This document shows, piece by piece, positions 46,650-56,660 of a DNA stretch of 64,000 nt. The position numbers were made by a program, and so were the translations under genes. The notes beneath the pieces are model-generated. The model was not told where the DNA came from, made no database searches, and was given only the letters and a program-made list of their open reading frames with translations. The DNA is from Phoronis australis (taxonomy: Eukaryota; Phoronida; Phoronidae): the NCBI GenBank assembly GCA_002633005.1, contig NMRA01000163.1:218071-282070 (forward strand), given 5' to 3'. The first letter of the stretch is position 1. Each line of letters starts with the position of its first letter.

Positions 46650-46995
46650 AAAATAAAAAATCTGGTTATTCGTAACAACGAAACAACGAAGCTACTAAAA
46701 ACGGCAGAACTTTGGCTAGGCGTAATTTGGTTTATCAGTTTACGTGCCCTGTATGGACGTGCATCAGTCTTAACGATAAATCAAGTTATATTGACCTTAC
46801 CAACTGTACGTTGCATATAAGGTTTTCTTATCACCTTCAAATTGGTTCTACATTTCGTCACCTGCGACGGTTGCAAATTTACATGCACTGAAATTGTTGA
46901 CAACACAGAAATAAGGCATTTCGAATCTGACCATTATCGTCTTAAGATCTTGATGAATCTAATAGAGAGAGAGAAAGCTTTATTTTTTAAATAAT
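46650..46995 (+). mobile_element. Penelope-like element relic with GIY-YIG endonuclease block
   Basis: One plus-strand frame reads RNLVYQFTCPVWTC, then SSYIDLTNCTLHIRF, then HLQIGSTFRHL, which matches the C-terminal GIY-YIG endonuclease of Penelope-like elements (usual form VVYxFxCP..C..SYIGLTTTxLxxRL..H). Another frame nearby gives HFESDHYRLKILMNL, resembling the family's C-terminal RLKILEALLI stretch. The YIG glycine is Asp, and frameshifts separate the blocks, so it is inactive. No reverse transcriptase region was seen upstream. Confidence 0.75.
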
Positions 46996-47232
46996 ATAAA
47001 AATACATTTTATATGACTAGGTGGCCAGCAAAGGCACGGGGCGCTAATATCTGAGCACCGAGTAACAATAAATTAAATATATATTAACAATTAAAGAGAA
47101 CAATATAAATAACAACAGAAATAAGTACATCTACAATGAAATAAGATACAATGCAAGTTTATCAAAAATGTAAATTAATGTCTAAATAAATCAGAGCACC
47201 CCTTAATAAATCCACAAGACACTAGAATCATT

Positions 47233-47546
47233 AAATTATTTCAGTGTCGTTTGCAGCCCGGTAGGTGTCTCTGTAGTTTTCTCTTTTCAGTTTCACACTT
47301 GTGTATCCATTGCTTGACATCCTACTGTGTTACTTGTTGTTTTCTTCTCACCTATGTTTTCTTGGTGGGATCTGTTGCCTACATGTACATGTACATTTCT
47401 CGCATTTGATTCAGCAAGGAAGATCGCAATACAGAGAATAATTGCCAGTGATCGTTTTAAAAAAGGTGTCTCCTTTTGGTCAGTTGAGTGTTGGACCTCT
47501 CCTGTTCGAGTTAGACAGCGGGACTAGACGTGTTGCGCGGCAACGA
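47233..47546 (-). repeat. Right arm of the 1.4-kb inverted repeat
   Basis: Inverted partner of 46119-46437. Contains a TACATGTACATG tract near 47380 that the left arm lacks. Together with the Penelope-like relic this could be a partially inverted element; Penelope-like elements are known for inverted terminal arrangements. Confidence 0.85.
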
Positions 47547-48876
47547 GACGTTTATTGGTTAACTTAAGAGAGCAGAAAATAATTTGGCATTCAACGATTA
47601 CCTTATATCGTTGTGTTTATATTGTGATAGCGTTTCACATTCGTTTCGGTCAGTTTTGATCATTTTTGCAGCTCAGAGACTTGTGCATACGCTTTTGGAA
47701 ATGTTTGAGTCAATAATGTCACATTTTAAAACTTTTTAAAATCGTCGACTATAAAAACATCCATTTTGTTAGAAATACGTTTAAAGACGTCGCTACAGTG
47801 TTACCATACAATGCCAAAACAAAACTTCGCACGATTTGGCACATGGTCTGAATGACTTCAATGGTTTTATCTAAAATCTATTTCGCGGTGGTCGTTGTGA
47901 CATGTTGGCGTAGGCTGTAATCGTCGAAATTCAGCTCACAATCAAACTCTAATTTTTAACACGCCGCAGGGTTCGAGTACACTGATTTATACATGTAAGT
48001 GTAATCGAAGCATGCCATACATAATGTGTACATTCGAGCAAAGATTAGATTATCGTGACAACGATGACACAACGGGCCTAGGTAGGTAAAGTCATTATAA
48101 ACACACCATCACCAACCATGAGAAAACTGATGTTCTAAACGAGTAAAACAATCATTGTTGACTTGAAAAAATCCTAATTGCTTTTCTGTATTCGAAAAAT
48201 ACCGTGCAAGGGAACCATGCGTTACAACATTAATCACAATGCTTTGGTTCAGCCATATCCATTATCAATTTCAACACAGCCTCTCATTGGCTCAATTTAT
48301 ATACCATGACATCACAGTATGCACATTTTTGATTGGATAATTTCCGGTGAATACCGGAAACATTCTAAAAATAAACGTCAGCAACGGGTTTTTCGCCAAT
48401 GAAAAGAAATACCTTGTAAAATGAAGGGAGATAGAACGAAGAATTGTCGAAATGTGTACATGTATGTCACTGTCGAGGCGATCGGAGCCGTGGGAGATGT
48501 GACCCTATAATTATTTAATCCGCGCGTGAAAGGTGCAAGTACAGTAGGTGGAGGCGTGTGCTGCAAACAATTAGTAAAACTTCGACTTTTGAAATTACAC
48601 CAGAATGTTTGCGCGCCTGATGAATTCTTATTGAAATCCGTTGTATATTGCAATCAGTCCACTCAACGCAATTCTGGTGCCGCAGTAGACGATGTTTGGC
48701 AAGGATGTCGTTCTCGAGTCCTGTGGTCCACGATCGTTATTTTTATCAGTTGTTTAACCCGGCCATGCTCAGTGGCGTCCTCGCCAGAAACGGTTCTTAC
48801 TGCGTTTTTCCCAGGCAGTTCACACTTTACTGTACTTGTTGTTTTTCTTCAACTCTGTCGAAAATCTGTCAACAAA

Positions 48877-49059
48877 ATGAAACTGCTACACATGACTGCA
48901 GGGACTTTATTGTGTCTCGCATTTTTGGTGCCTTCACTTCAACCAAAAAAGCAGCAAGGCTCCGAGAAAAGGTGGCATCTTAAAAGCGAAATTGGCAGTT
49001 GCCATCCCCAGACCACCACTTTCGTACCAATGCTAGACATAAACGAAACCCTCAATTCG
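48877..49059 (+). CDS. Possible first exon with signal peptide, unassigned
   Basis: ATG at 48877 opens MKLLHMTAGTLLCLAFLVPS, a good-looking signal peptide (basic start, hydrophobic core, small residues). It is followed by a Lys/Gln stretch, an EKR basic site and a single Cys. A GTAAAT donor lies at 49060, leaving phase 0 after 61 codons. The frame is open for 117 codons before the ATG as well, which may be chance. No family was recognised. The next exon is not known. The ANKUB1-like exon starting at 51869 is in compatible phase and its frame is open back to the acceptor, but joining a secretory signal to a ubiquitin-like protein is biologically odd. This could also be noise. Confidence 0.25.
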
Positions 49060-51868
49060 GTAAATAAATTTCCCACACGTTCCAAAATTTGATCTTAACG
49101 TGCTGCCATCCAACTAGGTTTCTGCAATTGGTTCTGTGTTTCTTGAGGGCTACCTCTGAAATCGCAGCAGATTCCTCAGTCATTACGCAGCATTGCAACA
49201 AATGCTATAGGGGTGCGCCATTTTGAAGAAAAACATGTATCTTCAGCTGATCTAGTGGAATTTTCTCGTTCCCAAATATAATCAAACCAAATTCATTCAA
49301 CTAACATTATTACCTAACTGAAAACTGCCGCAAACCTGGCCTGCCCCAAACTATATTAAATTTCTAGGTACTAAAAATTGACCGCGGCTACATTGTAACA
49401 GTGCTGTGTCACTCAGGGCATTGACATTTGCAGCGCAGTTGTTATCACATCAATGAGCTGCGAACAAACGCAATGTGGGACGTTTACCTTGGTGGCGCTT
49501 TAGGCGTTGAAAATAAATCTCTTGGCCTACATGGATGCTTGGCACCCTCTATAAGGGTAAAAGTGCATGCCAACACCAACTGTGATAATTTCGATGTTTT
49601 TATTAACTGGTGTTTCCAACTATGATTTCATGTAATAAAGATAGCAGTCGGCTGCCAGTCGAAGCCATGAACTTCAATCCAGGTCCGAGTCGCTAAAAAA
49701 CAATGCAACCCTGCCTACACTTGTATTGATTTTTTTTTCGCATGAGTGCTACACTGTTTGTAAAAGAGTTTGCTGTTACAAAAACAAACTCATCATTTGT
49801 CATATCCGTAGGCTTTGTTATTGGAAGCAGTAAGTTTACGTTCGGGCTGGTCCTTGGTCGCCATTGGTCTCAGTGATCATGACCGTCACCATCGATCACC
49901 TTCGACCCAGCGTATCGAGCACTTGTCAAATATTTAGTCACAAATGGATCCGATATTTGTCAGCTTTGTAATCAATCATTAACGACTTGGCTATTATTTT
50001 GCTTAAAACAAAGCGTATCGCATCCGGTCGGTAAACAGTTTATAGAATTCTCTAGCCACAGCTGTAGAGTCAACCTTTTGGGCTCAACTGATCATGTCCT
50101 GCCGTTATAATTAAAGAATTTGAGGAATCTCGTGTGACTAAACATTCTCGCAGCAACTTCGGAAACATCTAAAAAGAACATAACACAGAAAAGGTGTCTT
50201 GGGGAAGCAAAAGATGTCTTCGACACGGTTACCTGCTATCAAAATTGTAAGTTTAAAACGTTTCTTTTACAAATTGGTACATGCATTAGTACATTGCATC
50301 TTAGACGCCTTTTCTCGTCCCCACTACATTAATGACGTCTTTATTACGCGCACTAACATGCCATGTGTAACTTCATGAACCATTGACACAGTATATGTCT
50401 CATGAAAACAACCATTTTCTTATTTTCTCACAAATGACTTGGTTTGCCAAATTTGTACCCTCCCCCCCTTGGTAGCATCACAATTTTACACACCCTCCCC
50501 CCATGTCCAGGTTATGAGAGACAGCTGAGCATTACATTGCTCAGCTTCTTGAAGTGTAAAGTAGACGAGCAACTGTTGCTTAAAAGTGTTAAATTCTCTA
50601 TTAACCAGGCTGAAATCGACATTCTTCAGAGACGAACTTAATCTTTCAAGGCAATGTCAATCATTGTGTCCTTATTCTTTGTTTGAATTGAAATTGATTA
50701 CGGAAAATTGTCTTGCATTTCCCTGACGACTAAATTGCACTGACGAGTGACAAGGTGCCGGGACCGACACTATGATAACGTAATCACCTGTCACTTCGTC
50801 TCGAGTATAAAAATCATATTTAAACAGAGTAAGGAATAATGATGAGACCGAGTCTATAACAATTGGTGGCTTTAATCCAAAGTTAGTTTTTGACATAACG
50901 CGTAATTTTTACCTTGTTTAAGATGTTTACCCGACCGTGACCAGTGTCCAGCGTACACTTTTCTCAAGACTCAAACTGACATCTGATCTGTTGCACCCAG
51001 TGAAACTTGAGAGGTGGATTTAGCAGCGAAACGTCAATACTTCGCTACAATAGGATCACTTTTAAACTTCGGTGCTATCTGAGTTATCGGCAGGAGTCAC
51101 TGCCTGCGTTTGCCAACAGCGGGCGGTGACAGGTTACTATTTATCCATTTGTTCTAATGTTTTTTGGCGACATAAGCATTCTGTTTCAATTTATCCACGT
51201 ATTTTCTGGATACCTTATATTACAAATCACTGAACCTCTTGTGTACGCAAAGCCAGTTCCTGTCACGCCATACTGCCTTTGTTTGGATCAGCTGTAAGCC
51301 AAGTTTTTTTAAATATGTCATTTCTAGTACATTTTCATCGTCTCAACGTGGCAACTGTTGGCTGCCTTGTGAAGTTGACGCTCTAGTTTCTATCTGGGGA
51401 GAGGGAGAAATATTTGCCATTTTGATGGCAAGAACTGTACTGTCAAATTCAATAAGGCCATATGACCTTTTGTGATAACGTCGCTGAACTATAATTCCGA
51501 AGCTGATGGGAACACTAACGCTTAACTTCGCTTTCATTACGGTTAGCATTGAAGCTTCTGTAGTAGCAAAGTTATTTTCAACTTTCGCTGTTGATCTACC
51601 ACATCAGTTAATTCAGGCCCAGTCCACTATATGCGAAGCTGTGCCAATAACCGAATTGTGCAAAACATTGGAGAATTTTCTATGACGTATGATATAAATG
51701 AGATATGGGCCCGTGAGCCTAAATACGTGCATACACTAGCTAGTGCGCCAGATAAACTTGTGTTGTGGCATACCTTACGTCTGAGTTTTGCATTTCTCTC
51801 GGAAGTGGTCATTTTCCATCCAGTAGCCTATACGTATTGATTTATTTATACCTTTTTATCTCTTCCAG
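49060..51868. other. Interval with no supported gene
   Basis: No family-level protein similarity on either strand. It would be the intron or promoter region ahead of the ANKUB1-like first coding exon. Open frames at 50444-50641 and 51239-51475 are short and carry no motif. Confidence 0.4.
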
Positions 51869-51994
51869 GGTACTCGCAAACTGATTTCTAACAGGGAACA
51901 GTTGTTCAGCCACAATCGCTCTTCTACATTTCCTAAATACACAACGCAATCTCTTGTCAAAATAAAAGGAACGGAATTCGAAAGTCATGGCACT

Positions 51995-54900
51995 ATGAAA
52001 TGTTTCACAGTATTTATCAAATACCCAGATGGAGGGGTAAGAACCGTTCGAGACGTACCAGACGGTACAACTGTCCAAACGTTGAAAGGTAATATGGAGT
52101 TGCAGTCAGGATTGCCGAGCCACATCTATGCCATTTTTTCTTCAGAAGGTATCGAACTTAATGGTGAACTTCAATTGTGGGCTAACATGAACATCCGAGA
52201 TGGAGCCATACTGCGAGCGCACTTGTACGACACGTGGGAAGTTTTATACCAGGCATGTGCAACTGGCAGTTTGAACAAAATATATTATGATAGTGCGATT
52301 CAAGTATTGGATGACGTTGAGAACGAGGATTCCGAAAACAAAAGATTGGTTCCGGACAGAGCATTTGTAGCCTTATTTATAGCGTGCTTCATGGGAAAGA
52401 AGAATATCTGTGAGGCGTTACTGTCCCTAGGTGCGAATATTTCTTCAATTTATTTCAGAAAAAGACAATAATAGCTTAGATGAAATAACCAACAAGTCCT
52501 TTACACGCTTCAATTTCATTTCCAAGATCAAAATCTGTATTCAAAATGTGTAGGTCTAGAGTTACACTGGTGTTGGCAGGCCAGATTAACAACGCAAAGT
52601 ACGCATATCAATGAGCATCTCTGAGGCACCGCTCACATATTACATCATCCAAAAACTGCCAATTTTTACCCCTCCCTTCATTCCCTTTCACTGTTGAAAA
52701 AAAGACATATACATGGACATGGTGATAACTTCGCCGTTTCTTATTTTCTTCACCCAATTTGTGACCATTATCCTCAACTGCATTTGATAACGTCAACAGA
52801 CCTCGTAACCCCTAATCCTGTCATCAGTCGCCATGTTTTCCAAATTTCCTCTCCTGGTGCCGTATTATCTGTACGGTCCTCATATTATTCTGCGGCCTAT
52901 TTTGTGTTTGAAGAGCTGTTAATGGAAGTGACAGAAAATCTAAGCCAACTGAACATTAAAGGTACTAATTCTGTAGTTGGTTGTGAAACAGTCGAACTCG
53001 CCTGCTGAGTGAAAGAGCCCAACAGAAGCTCTGATTATGTTAATAATATGTACTTTGCTAGATGGCGAATCATACAACCTGTTTGTCATCTTTTCCTCCA
53101 AAGACTAAATTCTTGCTATGGCCACAGTCGTGTAGATGTATAACTAAATAACTGTGGAGTATATGCTTCTGTGTTCGGACTTCGTACTTGAACCTTTCAG
53201 GGTGATTTCCTCTTGTGATGTGTGAAGATGAGCGGACGCTCCTCCTGATCGAATAACAGTAGCTCATATATTTTTTTCTTTAAAGAACTTCTGTGGTCGT
53301 TAAAACCCTGTGTGGCATCACATACAACGTAGACCTTCTGTGGACATCAAGTATACTAACCTAGCTATCAACATGTCTTAACCGTCACCAGCTTATTTAA
53401 ATAACAAATGTAACAACTAAATGATCTGTAAGCCACGCAAGCTTTCAAAATCTCTGAGTAAGTTACATAGTAACTTTTATTTTACACTCTTTGCTTTATC
53501 CACACGGCTGACTAACGGTTTGTTAGAACTATTACTTGTGAAGAAGTCCACCGCGACTAACAACAACCACTTGAGGCAAGTGGGTTGCGTTCCGTAGATC
53601 AAGTTTCTCAATAGAAAAGCGAGACTACGTGGCATCACACAAGTAAAAGACAAGATGCTTCGGAAGTACGCTCGTGGTCTTAATAGTCAAACCTAGCAAA
53701 ACGTCGATCCCTGCATGAAGTTTTCGGACGGTGAGTTTGGAATTTGGAATCTTGATATAAAATGATGGGACAAAATTCATATTTCACCTTCCATAAGCGA
53801 AGATTTTATGCGGCAAGTGCAAACTAATGTCTTTGGTCTACGGAACGAAACCCAGAACGATGCCATTAATACTCACAAGAAGAGGTGGTCGTGTAATAAC
53901 GCGTGACATAATGCATTCATGATACAATCTCCGAGGAAACAGGGGTTTGGTCATATTCCTTTGAATTTTTATTTTTCAGGTGCTGACACACAGTGCACCA
54001 CAATTTTTATGAACTCTGCACTGCATGCCGCCGTGTGCAGAGACAATTTGCAAATATTAGAGGTCCTTATTGAGCATGGGGCAAATGCTAGGCAACACAA
54101 TCAGGAAGGGAAAACGCCTCTTGTTGTCGCGCGCGAATTCGGTGCCCTGTGCTGCGAAAAAAGACTTCGTCTGTTTCAGTGGAGTTTGGAAAGTGGGAAT
54201 CTAGTTTTGGATACTGAGACAAAACAGAAGAGATTTGATAGATATGCAAAATCTCATCGCCCACAGACTACCGTGTCAGAAAAACATCGACGAACGAAAA
54301 GCGCACCAGTAGACCCCCAGCAACTATTCGACTTTGGCAACAGACTTGTTACCATGCAACCAACTCGTGCTGTATCCGTTTCGCGAGATCCCGTAACTGC
54401 ATCCGGGCCTTGCAACATTAGGCTCACACCAGATCCCACGGCAGTGCAGGTTGAAGAGAAAACGACATTGTCGCTAGAAATCAGACTAATATCTGAACCA
54501 AGTTCTTCTGAGACATGCCATCGAATGATCAAACACAATGAACAAGCTGCCAACCAAGGAAACACGGCTGTGCCGCAGAACACTACCGAAACTGTGTCTC
54601 CACAGTCCACAAAATTATGTAATCCTGATATGACGCCACAGCCGAGCTGTGACGACCAATCGGATACCTGTTCATGTTCTGCCAAAGGACTAACGCCAAT
54701 AGAAAAGTCTAAATACAGACGAATATCCTGCTCCAACGCTGACGAGTGGTTGGTATTTTTATTCCAGATCAAATTTACTTTTGCAAGCGCCATGCACGTC
54801 ATCTTACAAGGGTATTTGTATTTGCTCACACTGAAGGCAAGTCGAACTGACACATTTGGTTAGTAGGAAATTTGTCATGATGTCGTCTGTAGGCCTACAC

Positions 54901-56241
54901 TAATAAACGTCAGCCACTTCATGCACTAGTTTTAAAAAATCACAAAGGTGCTCTTAGTCGTAAAAAGGCGAACCAATGAACATTTGGAAGGTTCTTGCAA
55001 TCAATTGCTTATAGGTAAGCTTCTAAATGTGCATTTTCTTGAAATATTTCAGGTTGAAATCCCTTCCAGGGAGAAAAACACTAGAAAACTGGTACCCAAC
55101 ACTGCATAACTTCTCGTCACGACACCCATCGGAAACGGACGACGAAAAAGAGGATCGGCGACGGAGAAACGAAGAAGCGTTTACCAATTGGCTTCAAAGA
55201 AAGAGAGAAAATGGCGAACTTGAGAAAAATAATGACGAAGAAGAAATTGATGATAACGATAAGGAGATTCGTCAACTTAAAGATAGACAGGCATACAACC
55301 GATGGCTTCAGAAAAAACGCGAATACTTCAAAAAGAAAGATAATCTAAAAGGTTTGGACAAGAGACAAAGTTTGAAAAACTTCCGAATTGCCAAGGGGAA
55401 CGACGTGAAATTAAAATCTTCCTTTATTTTGGAATGCACTGATGATAGGCGATATGCGGAAAGTGACGTTGGAAAAAATTCCACCGCTTTTCAAGACTGG
55501 CTGCAACGAAAAATGGAACAGAATGCATTGGATAGAGAGCATGTTACGAAGAAAAACTCAGGAAAAGAACCGAGACAGTGGAACGACAAACGCAAGGCCG
55601 ATCTTGGTTTTGTCAAAACATATGAAGATTGGATAGCCGAAAAATATGAAGAGGAGCAAGCGATGAAGCAAAAAGGAAACGAAGCCAAGACGAAACTTAT
55701 CCAACAGGAAGAGGAAGAAAGGCGTCGACGTTGCCCAAGGCAGATTGCATTTGAGGAATGGGTGCGAAACGTACCACGACGACAAAGTACTATTGGTGCA
55801 GGTTACTGGCAAGAGAACGCAGACAAAAGACGAGAAAAAGCTATATCGTTATGGCGAAAGAGATACTCTAAAAACTGGAAGTCATTTGACGAGTGGATAC
55901 GAGCCAAAGCTGCTGAAGAAAGTTTAGAAAGACAAAAGGCAGCAGCGAAAAAATCAGATGAAGAAGGATCTGAACAAGAAGGAAAGGTGGAGCGTCTTTC
56001 ATTTAGCCAGTGGGTAACAGCAAAAGAACAAAATCAGTTAAAGTTGGAAGAAAAACTGTTGAAAGAAGAAAAAAAGAAACTGGAAGAAGCAAAGAAAGAA
56101 GCAGAACGAATGGAAGAAGAACTCAGAAGAAAGTTAAAGCTGGAACAGTTAGCAGAAGAAAGACGTAAATTGGAGAAAGAAATTATGAAGCAGAAAGACC
56201 ACGCTAGGAAATCATCAGCAGAATCTTCAAATCAAACGTAA
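51995..56241 (+). CDS. ANKUB1: ANKUB1-like protein: ubiquitin-like domain, ankyrin repeats, FxxW-repeat coiled coil
   Basis: Three coding exons: 51995..52430, 53980..54748, 55053..56241, giving 2394 bases and 797 residues. Split codons G|GT (Gly) and TG|G (Trp) rejoin. Residues 1-75 form a ubiquitin-like fold (FTVFIKYPDGG ... SGLPSHIYAIFSSEG ... GAILRAHLYDTW). Ankyrin repeats follow: ALFIACFMGKKNICEALLSLGAD, SALHAAVCRDNLQILEVLIEHGA and EGKTPLVVAREFG, within about 119-210. A Ser/Thr/Pro-rich linker leads to a highly charged coiled coil (about 430-797) with seven F/Y-x-x-W motifs, Trp at 448, 486, 551, 595, 638, 683 and 722, resembling CCDC34-type proteins. Human ANKUB1 is about 540 residues. 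The start ATG is the first in a frame that stays open back to an acceptor at 51868, so an upstream exon may add residues. Function is unknown. Confidence 0.85.
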
Positions 56242-56426
56242 TCATGTTTTACAAGAACGTGTTTTCAGACGTACCTGAGCGAAACCGATGTCGTTTTATC
56301 TTCTAAAAGAGTGAAACTAGTCGACAAACAGTTGTGGTTTAGTAGAAACATTTGAAAACAGAACCATGACAAGATACGTAATACCATCATGTTCTTCATC
56401 TTCTTTTCTTTATTTTCTTCCTTCCC

Positions 56427-56487
56427 ATCACCATCATCATCATCAACATCATCATCACCATCCACTGCATCATCAACAGCATCATCT
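56427..56487 (+). repeat. CAT/ATC trinucleotide repeat in the ANKUB1-like 3' UTR
   Basis: Interrupted ATC/CAT triplets just after the ANKUB1-like stop codon. The His-rich reading on the plus strand and the Asp-rich one on the minus strand are products of the repeat, not proteins. Confidence 0.9.
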
Positions 56488-56654
56488 TAATCTCCATAAT
56501 CTCACAAAAACATTCATACACGAGATAAAAGATTTTGTTAAGTTTTCAATTGGGACTCATTGAAGTTGTTTTAGAATCAACCATTGTCAAATATTTTTAG
56601 TACACTCATGTTTCGAACGTTTGGCATCACAAAAGAATGTTTTCATATGTGCCA

Positions 56655-56660
56655 AATAAA
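56655..56660 (+). promoter_or_regulatory. Polyadenylation signal AATAAA of the ANKUB1-like gene
   Basis: Canonical hexamer about 415 bases past the stop codon at 56241, on the coding strand, giving a 3' UTR of ordinary length. Cleavage would be expected shortly after. Not confirmed by transcript data. Confidence 0.5.

Larger units (their letters stand above)
41364..48876. other. Gene-poor interval between Rab and ANKUB1-like genes
   Basis: No exon with protein-family similarity was seen apart from the Penelope-like relic at 46650-46995. It holds the hairpin at 41987-42048 and a diverged tandem duplication at 44205-44470. ATG-started open frames such as 43576-43785 and 43793-43987 are short and show no motif. 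The first few hundred bases should hold the Rab promoter (minus strand). Confidence 0.5.

Noticed and set aside
54254-54853. Minus-strand 199-residue open frame
   Set aside because: Antisense shadow of the ANKUB1-like second exon.
56265-56465. Asp-rich minus-strand open frame
   Set aside because: Product of the ATC trinucleotide repeat in the 3' UTR.
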